Shown: piece after piece, positions 1 through 7,826 of the stretch
Numbering within the stretch: the first letter of the stretch is position 1
Layout: every line of letters starts with the position of its first letter
Origin: JAGRCP01 sp942490705
GTDB lineage: Bacteria; Chloroflexota; Anaerolineae; Caldilineales; Caldilineaceae
Direction of reading: 5' to 3'
DNA length: 64,000 nt
Assembly (NCBI GenBank): GCA_942490705.1
Contig: CALNXY010000012.1
Coordinates: forward strand, 310,001-374,000
Program-made: the position numbers and the translations under genes
The notes under the pieces: generated by a model
Database searches by the model: none
Seen by the model: the letters and a program-made list of their open reading frames with translations, nothing else
Told to the model about the DNA's origin: nothing

Positions 1-157
1 GCCTCAGCCAAGATTTAGATTGACCGCTTATCATAGCGATAACGGGCGCTCGTTAGAGAAGGATAGCCTCCTCCGCTGATGCCCGGGCATAGCATAATTA
101 TTTGAATGACACGGTATTGATACGCTCTGCTCTCCAGAGCAACAAAGGGAACGAACT

Positions 158-1162
158 ATGAAACAGCTTTCTCGTGCGGAGATTACTCCGGAACACATCT
201 TTCTCAACCGGCGCCGGTTCATGATTGGCGCCGGATCGGCCGCCGGCGCGCTGGCTCTGGCCGCCTGTGTGACGCCGGGCGCCATGCCGGTTGCAACACC
301 CGAGGGCAGCGCCACGACCGCCGCGCCCGTGGTCGATCCCAACAGCGATCTGCCCGCTGCGCTGGCCTATAGTTCGCCCTACGCCAGCAGCGGCACCGAT
401 GAATTGGGGAATCCGCTCAATACCTTTGAAGAGATCACCAACTACAACAACTATTACGAATTCACCACCGACAAGCAGGGCGTGGCCAAGCTGGCCGAGG
501 ATTTCGTCACCCGTCCCTGGGAGGTGGAGGTGACCGGAATGGTCAACAATCCCATGACCTTCAATCTGGACATGCTCCTCAATGACTTCACGCAGGAGGA
601 ACGCATCTATCGCCTGCGCTGCGTCGAGGCCTGGTCCATGGTGATTCCCTGGGTCGGTTTCCCCATGGCTGCGCTGCTGGAAAAGGTCGAGCCGACTGCA
701 GATGCCCAGTACGTCAAGTTCATCTCGGTCGAACGCCCTGAGCAGATGCCGGGCCAGCGCAACAGCCGCATCCCCTGGCCGTATGTGGAGGGGCTGCGCC
801 TGGACGAAGCCATGAATCCGCTGGCGATCTTTGCCACCGGCATGTATGGCAAGCTGATGACCAACCAGAACGGCGCCCCGATTCGTGCGATCATGCCCTG
901 GAAGTATGGCTTCAAGAGTGGCAAAGCCATCGTCAAGATTGAATTGACCGACCAGATGCCGACATCAACGTGGATGCAGCTGGCGCCGAGCGAATATGGC
1001 TTCTACGCCAACGTGAACCCCGAGGTGGATCATCCCCGCTGGTCCCAGGGCAGCGAGCGGCGGATTGGCGAGCGCGAGCGCCGTGAGACGCTGATGTTCA
1101 ACGGCTATGAAGAGGAAGTTGCCTATCTTTATGAAGGCATGGATTTGCGAGCGAATTTCTGA
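158..1162 (+). CDS. msrP: Protein-methionine-sulfoxide reductase, catalytic molybdoenzyme subunit MsrP
   Basis: Catalytic half of the MsrPQ system, which reduces methionine sulfoxide in proteins outside the cytoplasm using a molybdopterin cofactor. The N terminus has a twin-arginine motif (NRRRFMIG, about residues 18-25) and then a hydrophobic stretch ending ALAAC, so Tat export is expected and lipidation at that cysteine is possible. The molybdopterin-oxidoreductase fold follows; the cysteine of RLRCVEAW (near residue 155) matches the Mo-ligating cysteine. The length of 334 aa is normal for the family. The ATG is preceded by AAAGGGA at suitable spacing. The stop overlaps the msrQ start by one base (TGATG), the standard msrPQ operon order. 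Confidence 0.95.
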   Translation: MKQLSRAEITPEHIFLNRRRFMIGAGSAAGALALAACVTPGAMPVATPEGSATTAAPVVDPNSDLPAALAYSSPYASSGTDELGNPLNTFEEITNYNNYYEFTTDKQGVAKLAEDFVTRPWEVEVTGMVNNPMTFNLDMLLNDFTQEERIYRLRCVEAWSMVIPWVGFPMAALLEKVEPTADAQYVKFISVERPEQMPGQRNSRIPWPYVEGLRLDEAMNPLAIFATGMYGKLMTNQNGAPIRAIMPWKYGFKSGKAIVKIELTDQMPTSTWMQLAPSEYGFYANVNPEVDHPRWSQGSERRIGERERRETLMFNGYEEEVAYLYEGMDLRANF

Positions 1163-1920
1163 TGACGGCACAACCAATTTCTCACGACTCGATGGAACCC
1201 AACGTGTCTTCGACCAACGTCTCTGCGGCAAGCGCGTCACCGACCAACAGGGCGCAGAGCGTCACGCCCAAGCCTGCCCAGACGCGGAGTCGGAGTAAAT
1301 GGAACCGAAAACGCTGGTTCTGGCTGGCCGTCAACATCGGCGCGGCGCTGCCCTTGCTCTGGCTGGGCTGGGACGCCTGGCAGGGCAACCTGAGCGTCAA
1401 TCCGATTGATGACTTTACCGACCGCACGGGCAGCGCTGCCATCATCATGCTCATGCTCTCGCTGGCCTGCACGCCCATCGTATCCATTCTCGGCATCCGC
1501 ATTGTGGCAACGGCGCGTAAGTCGCTGGGGCTTTGGGCCTTTGTCTACGCCACGCTGCACATGCTGGTCTTCATTGGGCTGGACTATGGCTTCAACGTTC
1601 AGTTTATTCTGGATGACGGACTCTTTCAGAAACGCTACATCTTTGTCGGCCTGATCTCGTTGCTGATCATGCTGCCGCTGGCCCTCACGTCGACCAAAGG
1701 GTGGATGCGGCGGCTGGGACGCAAGTGGAAGACGCTGCATCGCTTGGTTTATGTGGCCGGCGTGCTGGCCGTCCTGCACTTTGTCTGGCTGGCCAAGGGC
1801 GGGCGGGTTGAGCCCTTCATCTACGCGGCTGTGCTCACGCTGCTCTTGGTTGTGCGTATCCCGGCGGTGCGTAAGTCTGCCATCGACCTGCGCCGCAGGG
1901 TCACGGCGACTGCAAGCTAA
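1162..1920 (+). CDS. msrQ: Heme-binding membrane subunit MsrQ of the methionine sulfoxide reductase system
   Basis: Membrane cytochrome-like partner that passes electrons from the quinone pool or a flavin to MsrP. The protein has a soluble N-terminal tail of about 45 residues, then several hydrophobic helices beginning at WFWLAVNIGAALPLLWLGW. Histidines in helices (LHMLVFIG, KTLHRLVYV, VLHFVWL) are the expected heme ligands of the ferric-reductase-like transmembrane family. The start ATG overlaps the msrP stop by one base; an in-frame ATG at 1192 would shorten the tail and cannot be excluded. A strong hairpin terminator follows, closing the two-gene operon. Confidence 0.92.
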   Translation: MTAQPISHDSMEPNVSSTNVSAASASPTNRAQSVTPKPAQTRSRSKWNRKRWFWLAVNIGAALPLLWLGWDAWQGNLSVNPIDDFTDRTGSAAIIMLMLSLACTPIVSILGIRIVATARKSLGLWAFVYATLHMLVFIGLDYGFNVQFILDDGLFQKRYIFVGLISLLIMLPLALTSTKGWMRRLGRKWKTLHRLVYVAGVLAVLHFVWLAKGGRVEPFIYAAVLTLLLVVRIPAVRKSAIDLRRRVTATAS

Positions 1921-1951
1921 CAGCGCATGCAGCATGATCCCAATCGATCGG

Positions 1952-1985
1952 AAGTCGGACTCTGTGACAAGAGTCCGACTTTTTT
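1952..1985 (+). terminator. Rho-independent terminator of msrPQ
   Basis: AAGTCGGACTCT (1952-1963) pairs perfectly with AGAGTCCGACTT (1970-1981) around the 6-base loop GTGACA and is followed by a T run. It lies 32 bases after the msrQ stop and is a textbook intrinsic terminator. Confidence 0.9.
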
Positions 1986-2037
1986 CATACAGATCCATGT
2001 TAGGCCTTTTGGGGCGTGATCAAGTAGGCTTGTGGCT

Positions 2038-3924
2038 ATGATCACGCCGACCCTTCAGCGCTGGGCGTTGTTGCTGCTTGCGCTGCTTGTCATGCTGGCT
2101 TCCGGCCTCACCGCCTGGTCCCTGCGCCGGGGTGGCACGCCGGAGGCGGGCCCGGAACCGGCCCCGCAACTGGCGGCAGCTACGCCACCGCCAGTTGTGA
2201 CAGCGTCGCCAAACCAAGCCCCGGCATCGCTCTCTCCTCCACCCAATGCAGGAGCGCAAGCGCCCGTGTCGACGGTCGCTGCTGCGTCAGCGACGAACGA
2301 CCCAGAGAGTGCCCCAGAGGTCAGCACCGAGGTCAGCACCGAGACCTCTGACGCGTCACCTGTCGAAGCCTTCCCGAGTGCGAGCATTGCCGATCTCCCC
2401 TTCATCGAGACCGTCGCCGGGGAATTCGGGACGCTCAATCCGCTGTTGACGACCAGCGCCGCCACGCGTGCGCTGGCCGAGAAGCTCTATCTCGATTTTG
2501 TGGGCCAGAACGCACAATCCGGCTTGGTCGAGGCCACCGGGCTGGCTGAAGCCTGGGTCGTTGCCGACAGCAGCGATCTCTTCACTTTCACGCTGCGCAG
2601 CGATGTTGCCTGGAGCGACGGTACGCCCGTTAGCGCAACCGACGTTGCCTTCACCTTTGGCGCGCTGGCCGATGCAGGCGTTGACAGCCCCTATCGCGCC
2701 ACGCTCGCTGCGGTGGCGCGTGTTGAAGCGCTGGATAACCGGACTGTCGTGGTGACGCTCAACCAGCCGGATTGTAGCGCGCTCCATGCCCTGCATCAGC
2801 CCGTGCTGCCTAGCCACCGCTACGCCGCCGACTTCAGCGATTTTACCGCCTCGCCCCTCAACGCTGCCCCGACGACGTCGGCGGGGCCCTTCCGTTTTGT
2901 GGAAGAACGCGCCGACGGCACGGTCGTCCTCGCCGGCAATCCCACGTTCTGGCGCGATGAGCCGGCCATCGACACGTATCACATTGTCGCCGGTGACGAA
3001 CCCGATCCGAGCACCGATCTGGCGCGGCTTTCGTCGCTGCCGTCGTCTACCGTCAACGGCACAGTCCAAACTACTTTTCCGGATGATCGTTACAGCTTCA
3101 TTGCGCTCAACCTGGCCGATCCTGGCCAGCCCGTGGCGGGACTCGACGGCAATAACGCGCGGCAGGCTCAACCCGCTCACCCCATTCTGGGAGACGTGCG
3201 CGTGCGGCAGGCGATTGCCGCAGCCTTAGATTATGACGCACTACTGGCATCCGCCTATGACGGCGCAACCTATCGTACCGGTGCGTATGTGCCGCCGGCC
3301 GCGGCTTGGGCGCACGATGCTGCACTGGCGCCCTATGCCTACGATCCCGCACGGGCCGCACAACTGCTGGATGAAGCCGGCTGGCGTGACGAGAACAGCG
3401 ATGGCGTCCGCACGCGTGACGGTGCGCCCCTGCAATTGACGCTGCTAACCAACAACGACAGCATCCCCCGCATGGCCATTGCAGAGCTGACCGCGCAGCA
3501 GCTGGCAGCGGTCGGTTTCGACGTGCGGCGCAGCGCATTGCCGTTTGAGGCCATGAGCGAGCAGATTTTGGCGCAGACCTTCGACTTGGCCGTCTTGAGC
3601 TGGGACAATCTGGGCGCGGATCCCGGCGCCATGCCCTTCTGGCACGCGCGCCAGGATGAGCCGGGACGCGGCTTCAATTTTGTCAGCTTTCAGGATGCGG
3701 AAGTCGACCAGTGGCTGGACGAAGCGCGTACGATGGCCGGCTGTGATCCCGACGCACGTGCTACACTTTATCGTCAGGTGCAGGCGCGTATTCACGATGC
3801 CGTGCCCTACGTGATCATTGGCGGGCCCATGGCCGCCTGGCAGCACAGCACAGCTTGGACCGGCATCACGCCGGGCCCATGGGGCGCAGACGACAATATC
3901 GAACAGTGGAGCAGGCAACAATGA
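2038..3924 (+). CDS. Membrane-anchored peptide/nickel-type ABC transporter substrate-binding protein (SBP_bac_5 family)
   Basis: Extracytoplasmic solute-binding protein of the oligopeptide/dipeptide class. A single N-terminal hydrophobic segment (residues about 7-29) acts as signal or anchor; there is no lipobox cysteine. A Pro/Ala/Ser/Thr-rich linker of about 90 residues follows, then the cluster 5 binding domain with the characteristic block FTLRSDVAWSDGTPVSATDV and later Y-P-A-x-A-x-x-LL-type motifs (YDPARAAQLLDEAGW). ATG 2038 is chosen because TAGG lies 9 bases upstream; GTG 2032 is an alternative. No permease or ATPase gene lies beside it, so the partner transporter is elsewhere or the protein is an orphan. 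The stop overlaps the Nudix start by four bases. Confidence 0.85.
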   Translation: MITPTLQRWALLLLALLVMLASGLTAWSLRRGGTPEAGPEPAPQLAAATPPPVVTASPNQAPASLSPPPNAGAQAPVSTVAAASATNDPESAPEVSTEVSTETSDASPVEAFPSASIADLPFIETVAGEFGTLNPLLTTSAATRALAEKLYLDFVGQNAQSGLVEATGLAEAWVVADSSDLFTFTLRSDVAWSDGTPVSATDVAFTFGALADAGVDSPYRATLAAVARVEALDNRTVVVTLNQPDCSALHALHQPVLPSHRYAADFSDFTASPLNAAPTTSAGPFRFVEERADGTVVLAGNPTFWRDEPAIDTYHIVAGDEPDPSTDLARLSSLPSSTVNGTVQTTFPDDRYSFIALNLADPGQPVAGLDGNNARQAQPAHPILGDVRVRQAIAAALDYDALLASAYDGATYRTGAYVPPAAAWAHDAALAPYAYDPARAAQLLDEAGWRDENSDGVRTRDGAPLQLTLLTNNDSIPRMAIAELTAQQLAAVGFDVRRSALPFEAMSEQILAQTFDLAVLSWDNLGADPGAMPFWHARQDEPGRGFNFVSFQDAEVDQWLDEARTMAGCDPDARATLYRQVQARIHDAVPYVIIGGPMAAWQHSTAWTGITPGPWGADDNIEQWSRQQ

Positions 3925-4550
3925 CGCGAAAAAGAGCGGTTGAGGAAACAGAGCTGGCGGCATTGACCGCGGAATGGGGCGAGGCCCCGCATCTCCATTT
4001 TTCGCTGGACGTCAAGCCGCCTTTTCTCAGCGGCAATCATCAGACGCTGGCGAGCAATGGCCGGCGTGCGGAGATTTGCTACGTCATGCATCGCGGGGAT
4101 CCGGCCCAGGGGCTGCTGCTGCACATCAAGGCCTTCTATCCGGACGGCGGCTTTCGTCTGCCCACGGGCGGAATCCACATGGGCGAGGGCGTCTATGATA
4201 CGCTGGTACGCGAGATTGATGAAGAGACGGGGCTGCAGGTTGGGCCCGGCGAAGGAGAGGTTACGGTCGAGCGCTTTCTGGGCGTGATATCCTACGACCT
4301 ACACCATTCGGAACTGGGCGTACGCGAGTTCGCCACCTACCATTTTCTGGTGTGCATGCCGCCCGACGCTACCCTGAATCCCCAGGACGCCGACGAGCAG
4401 ATTGCCGGCTGGCAATGGCGACCCCCATCGGAGATGGACGCAGTAGCTGCCACGCTAGAGGACGTTGGCGCCTCCGACCCCGGCTGGGCGGACTGGGGGC
4501 GCTTTCGCGCACTCAGCCATCGCTTCGTCGCCACAGCCCTTGGCCATTGA
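3921..4550 (+). CDS. Nudix hydrolase
   Basis: Hydrolase of a nucleoside diphosphate linked to another group; the substrate cannot be told from sequence. A complete Nudix box is visible, GGIHMGEGVYDTLV then REIDEETGL (about residues 77-99), fitting Gx5Ex7REuxEExGu with all catalytic acidic residues. The 209-aa length is usual, with a longer than typical N-terminal region (about 45 residues before the fold). The start is the ATG inside ATGA shared with the stop of the upstream binding-protein gene, which implies translational coupling. The 3' end runs into a repeated AT-rich element and faces a convergent gene. Confidence 0.88.
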   Translation: MTRKRAVEETELAALTAEWGEAPHLHFSLDVKPPFLSGNHQTLASNGRRAEICYVMHRGDPAQGLLLHIKAFYPDGGFRLPTGGIHMGEGVYDTLVREIDEETGLQVGPGEGEVTVERFLGVISYDLHHSELGVREFATYHFLVCMPPDATLNPQDADEQIAGWQWRPPSEMDAVAATLEDVGASDPGWADWGRFRALSHRFVATALGH

Positions 4551-4600
4551 CGATTAGGAATTGACGATTAGCAATTGTCAATCGCCAATTGTCAATCGCC
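4546..4600. repeat. AT-rich direct and inverted repeats at a convergent gene end
   Basis: Two copies of ATTGACGATTAG (4546-4557, 4560-4571) are followed by two copies of AATTGTCAATCGCC (4573-4586, 4587-4600). The two units are partly complementary (ATTGAC with GTCAAT), so the stretch can fold. It includes the stop codons of both convergent genes. A related element lies at 34904-34940, also at a convergent junction. It probably serves as a bidirectional terminator or is a dispersed repeat. Confidence 0.6.
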
Positions 4601-5281
4601 TTCTTCTTGTGATTGGCCGCGGAAGTTGTTGGTGAAGAAGAGTTCGCAGAGCTCGACAATGTCTTCGGGGCTGGCCAGCCAGCGCCAGTCGAGCACCGTA
4701 TTCATTTCCGTGTCGATTACGCCGGGCGTCGTGCGCACCCAACTCATAACGTAGCCGGTGATGGCGGAGATATTCTTGCCCAGCAAGAGCAGCATCAGGT
4801 CTGCGTCTCCGCTGTGATAGCAGTTCAGCAGCCAGACCCGGCGAACGTCGGGATGGGGCGGCAAGTCAAGCAGCGCCTGAAAGCAACGCCGGTCATATCC
4901 CGGTTGCACGTCGATCAACACGCTCGATGCCACCATCTGACTGTTGGGCCCTACCTCCATCTCCAAATCGAGAAGCGTATCAATGTCGACCCGGCCGCCC
5001 AGGCTGAACGTGGTCGATGTTTCGCGCAGCCCTTCTACGTCGCGCACCACATCGAGCATAAAGTCGTTAAATTCGGCCAGGTCGCGTGCGAGGCACACAA
5101 AACGGAGATCGGCTCGATTACGCAGCCAGTTGACCCAGAGGGGCGCAACGCCGGGCGAAGCATAGGTACGCAGATTTTCTAGCAACGATTCCCGCGCCAG
5201 TTCATCCTTGCCGCTGACGATGTCGGCATCGACAAAGGCTAGCACCGGGTGGGGCGCCTTTGGGGCTGATTGCTGGGACAT
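4592..5281 (-). CDS. Stand-alone tandem AsnC/Lrp-type ligand-binding (RAM) domain protein, no HTH
   Basis: 229 aa. Two similar halves (about residues 12-100 and 115-215) look like AsnC-family effector domains; the second has DLMLLLLGKNISAITGYVM followed by TTPGVIDTEMNTVLDW, the usual ligand-binding strand-helix-PGV pattern. There is no helix-turn-helix, so it is not a classical Lrp regulator; it may sense an amino acid and act on partners, or oligomerise with a full-length regulator. The start at 5281 is supported by AAGGAAG upstream; reading further upstream gives low-complexity sequence. It is monocistronic and convergent with the Nudix gene. The family assignment rests on pattern recognition and is moderately secure. 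Confidence 0.6.
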   Translation of the reverse strand: MSQQSAPKAPHPVLAFVDADIVSGKDELARESLLENLRTYASPGVAPLWVNWLRNRADLRFVCLARDLAEFNDFMLDVVRDVEGLRETSTTFSLGGRVDIDTLLDLEMEVGPNSQMVASSVLIDVQPGYDRRCFQALLDLPPHPDVRRVWLLNCYHSGDADLMLLLLGKNISAITGYVMSWVRTTPGVIDTEMNTVLDWRWLASPEDIVELCELFFTNNFRGQSQEEGD

Positions 5282-5693
5282 AGTTGATTCTTCCTTTTTC
5301 GGCTGTGTGCTTTGCCAGCCAGGCGTGAACGAAATGCCGGACGGCGCGCTTATTGTACTCGCTTCCGGCGCATATGCAACCGCGGCCGCAGTCGAAGGAC
5401 GCATTTTATGACAGGGGCGAGATTGTACATGCCGTGGACGCTCCATAAACAGGCGGAAGAGACCGGCCATATCCTGCGCCTGGCGCAGGATGATCAGCTT
5501 CTCCGGGGTTGATCCGTCTTTATCCGCCGGATCAGCGTAGATCCGCGGTCTATTTCGCTCAACCTTCAAACTGCCATATCCATCGTCATCAAATTGACAG
5601 GTTGCCTGCTTCATATGACAATGTGGGTTGGTATGCCGCCAACCCGAGCGTGCAACCTCAATCGCGTATTTGCGCAGATGACAGCAGGAAGAA
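5282..5693. other. Intergenic region between divergent genes, no gene seen
   Basis: About 410 bases between the divergent AsnC-like gene and the PEP-synthase-like gene. Open frames here are short and have no recognisable protein features. A small CCTGCGCC/GGCGCAGG-type hairpin lies near 5475-5490. Promoters for both genes should be here but no convincing -35/-10 pair was found. Confidence 0.4.
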
Positions 5694-5729
5694 ATGAGCG
5701 AACAGAAATTTGAGGTGTGGTTTGTTTGA
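5694..5729 (+). other. Short upstream reading frame ending in GTT TGA, possible +1 frameshift entry to the next gene
   Basis: ATG at 5694, with AGGAAG just upstream, opens the frame MSEQKFEVWFV and stops at TGA 5727-5729. The long frame of the next gene is +1 relative to it. If the ribosome skipped T5727 after GTT, reading would continue as GAA TAT CAA, exactly the next gene's frame. G-rich sequence (GAGGTGTGG, 5712-5720) lies just upstream of GTT TGA, reminiscent of the prfB +1 site. It could equally be a leader peptide, a real frameshift mutation or an assembly error. Confidence 0.4.
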
Positions 5730-7365
5730 ATATCAATTGGCCGGCGTAGATGTAGAGCAAGTCGGAGCGTCTGACCACGAAGTTTGGAGCTTGTCCACGC
5801 TTCAACCGCTTGCTCCAGGCGTGCTCACGCCCTTTAGCTATAGCGTGCTGGCAGAGGTCGTCAGTCGAGCGTGGTATCAGCATTATGATGATCTGGGCTT
5901 TGAGCCTGCGCCGCGCAGCCGGGTCGTGCTTCAACACGCCGGGAGACCCTACTTTAACCTGACCAGGTCGGCGCAATTGGAGGCGGAGCACGCCGGGATT
6001 CGTCCCATCACGCTGCAAATCAATGACCAGTCAGTCGCCGTCGCTGCTTGGGAGAAGCCGGGCTTTTTTGCCGGCATGCGCGCAGGTCGCGCCCAGAAGC
6101 GCATGGTCGATCAGATTGCGGTTCAGCTTAACCAGCATGCAGCCATGTTGGAGACGTCGCGCAATTGGTACATCAAAACTGGCGAACTCAAGTGGTCTCA
6201 AGCCGACATTCTCCAAGTCATGGAAGAAATCGAGCGCGTGAGCATGCCAAGCTATCGCGCCTATCTGGCGGCCCGACGCCAATTAGAGAATGCCTACAAC
6301 CAACTCATCCAGATTTGCGCCGTTCAACTGGCTTTCCCCCAAAGCCTCAATTTGATCAACCATGCAGTCTGCGACGTAAAAAATCTGGTCGAAGCGCAAA
6401 TGATCCAGGCGCTTCTCGGCCTGGCTGATACATTCCAAGAGAATGACGAGGCATGTGAGTGGCTCCACGGCGACACGCACGCCGCCCCCGAAACGACACT
6501 GCCTGCACCGCTTACGAATGCGCTTGAGACGTTCATGCACCACTATGGTCACCGCGGGGCCGGCGAAGGCGAAATGAGCAATCCGCGCTGGAGCGAAGAT
6601 CCGACGTCCATCCTCAGCGCGCTCCAGGCGATCACCGATAACAAGGTGCGTCGTTCTGCAGTCTTGCCGTCCAATGGCCATGCAGAGCGGTTGAAGGCCG
6701 TCGCGGGCAAAGAGGCCAACACGGCAGCCAGCCTGCTCGAGACGGTGCGCCAAGGACTCCTCCTGCAGAGCAGCGCGCTCAACGCAATTGCCTACATTAC
6801 GGCGGGGACGCGGCGCTGGGCGCTTGCCGCGGGCCGCGAGGCCATGACCGATCAGCGATTGGAAAGCCCCACGGATGTCTTCTTCTATGAACTCGAAGAG
6901 ATCAAGCAGATGATGACCGGGGAATGGAACGTCAGCGCCATGGAAGCGATCCGTCAGACTGCGGCCGACCGGCAAGCGGCCTATGCGGCGCAACTGCAGG
7001 CGGACTTACCGAGCGACCTACTGGTTGGCAATGCACAACACGTAACAGAAGCGACCGACCTGGCAGCAGCCTTGCCCGGTACGGAAGGACAGGCCAATGG
7101 CCCCCTCCGCCGGACCGAGCAGCCGCGCCCCACAGCCTGCAACGGGGCCATCATTGGCGTCCAGCAGCTCGACATTGGCTGGGCGATTCTGTTGCCCATT
7201 GCCAACGGTCTGGTGGCCGCCACGGGGGTACCCTATGACCCAACGGTGACGGCTGGGCGACTCTGGCATACGCCCACCCTTGTCGGCCTCGGCGCACGCT
7301 ACAGTGACCTGGTGGACGGCGCCCATACCGAGTTGAATGTTGATGAAGTCCTGCTCGAGCAATAG
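5710..7365 (+). CDS. PEP-synthase / rifampicin-phosphotransferase-like protein without ATP-grasp domain
   Basis: 551 aa from a TTG start. It resembles the central and C-terminal parts of PEP synthases and rifampicin phosphotransferases: WSLSTLQPLAPGVLTPFSYS matches the block after the ATP-grasp domain, HHYGHRGAGEGEMSNPRWSED (about residues 277-297) matches the conserved HR-x-GE-x-x-x-x-x-PRW-x-ED motif, and the C terminus matches the swivelling phosphohistidine domain. The N-terminal nucleotide-binding domain is absent and the usual G-x-x-SH-x-A motif reads GVPYDPTVTAG, with Asp in place of the catalytic His. It is therefore probably a pseudoenzyme with a binding role. TTG 5710 is only one start option; see the short frame at 5694. 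No related gene adjoins it. Confidence 0.6.
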   Translation: MRCGLFEYQLAGVDVEQVGASDHEVWSLSTLQPLAPGVLTPFSYSVLAEVVSRAWYQHYDDLGFEPAPRSRVVLQHAGRPYFNLTRSAQLEAEHAGIRPITLQINDQSVAVAAWEKPGFFAGMRAGRAQKRMVDQIAVQLNQHAAMLETSRNWYIKTGELKWSQADILQVMEEIERVSMPSYRAYLAARRQLENAYNQLIQICAVQLAFPQSLNLINHAVCDVKNLVEAQMIQALLGLADTFQENDEACEWLHGDTHAAPETTLPAPLTNALETFMHHYGHRGAGEGEMSNPRWSEDPTSILSALQAITDNKVRRSAVLPSNGHAERLKAVAGKEANTAASLLETVRQGLLLQSSALNAIAYITAGTRRWALAAGREAMTDQRLESPTDVFFYELEEIKQMMTGEWNVSAMEAIRQTAADRQAAYAAQLQADLPSDLLVGNAQHVTEATDLAAALPGTEGQANGPLRRTEQPRPTACNGAIIGVQQLDIGWAILLPIANGLVAATGVPYDPTVTAGRLWHTPTLVGLGARYSDLVDGAHTELNVDEVLLEQ

Positions 7366-7371
7366 CGCTCT

Positions 7372-7390
7372 GGGGCGCACCACGCGCCCC
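7372..7390 (+). terminator. GC-rich hairpin after the PEP-synthase-like gene
   Basis: GGGGCGC (7372-7378) pairs with GCGCCCC (7384-7390) around ACCAC, seven bases after the stop. There is no T run, so termination is possible but not proven. Confidence 0.35.
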
Positions 7391-7469
7391 CTGCCTGCGC
7401 TCCCCAACGTATAGCCAACATCGCCTACGCCGCCGCAAAGACGCTTCGGCCGACCTGGAGGAGCGTCCC

Positions 7470-7811
7470 ATGGCGGCAGCATCCCTTCCCGACACAATAC
7501 AGGCCATTGCCCCTCTTGACCGGACAATCGGGTTGACCGGCCAATCGGGTTGGCAGCGCGAGAACGCCGGCTGCGGCTCACCAACAGGAACCGGCGATAT
7601 GGGGATAACTATCCGATCTCATGGCACAGACCAGGAACGGATTGCAACTCAAATCCCCTATTTCTTGACGAATCCTCGATCTCAGGCTAGATTAGCGAGT
7701 TGGAAAAAAGCGGTCCGGTCAAACTTGGGATTGAACGCCCAAGCGGTTATGCTGAACGTAGACAACGTCGAGGACAACTCCCTTTTGTTCTCCCCGGCGC
7801 AGAGGGGATGA
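7470..7811 (+). CDS. Doubtful small hypothetical protein
   Basis: 113-aa open frame in an otherwise empty 450-base gap before the GT2 gene. In favour: GGAGGAG six bases upstream of the ATG. Against: no recognisable domain, no hydrophobic core, and a composition like noncoding DNA, with two direct copies of CAATCGGGTTG around 7524-7550. If it is not translated, the gap 7391-7820 is a long leader or promoter region for the glycosyltransferase cluster. Confidence 0.22.
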   Translation: MAAASLPDTIQAIAPLDRTIGLTGQSGWQRENAGCGSPTGTGDMGITIRSHGTDQERIATQIPYFLTNPRSQARLASWKKAVRSNLGLNAQAVMLNVDNVEDNSLLFSPAQRG

Positions 7812-7826
7812 GAGGTAGAAGTGGTT

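Noticed and set aside
1237..1998. 253-codon open frame on the minus strand opposite msrQ
   Set aside because: It is the shadow of msrQ, which has clear helices and heme-ligand histidines; the antisense protein is rich in Arg/Gln and has no domain.
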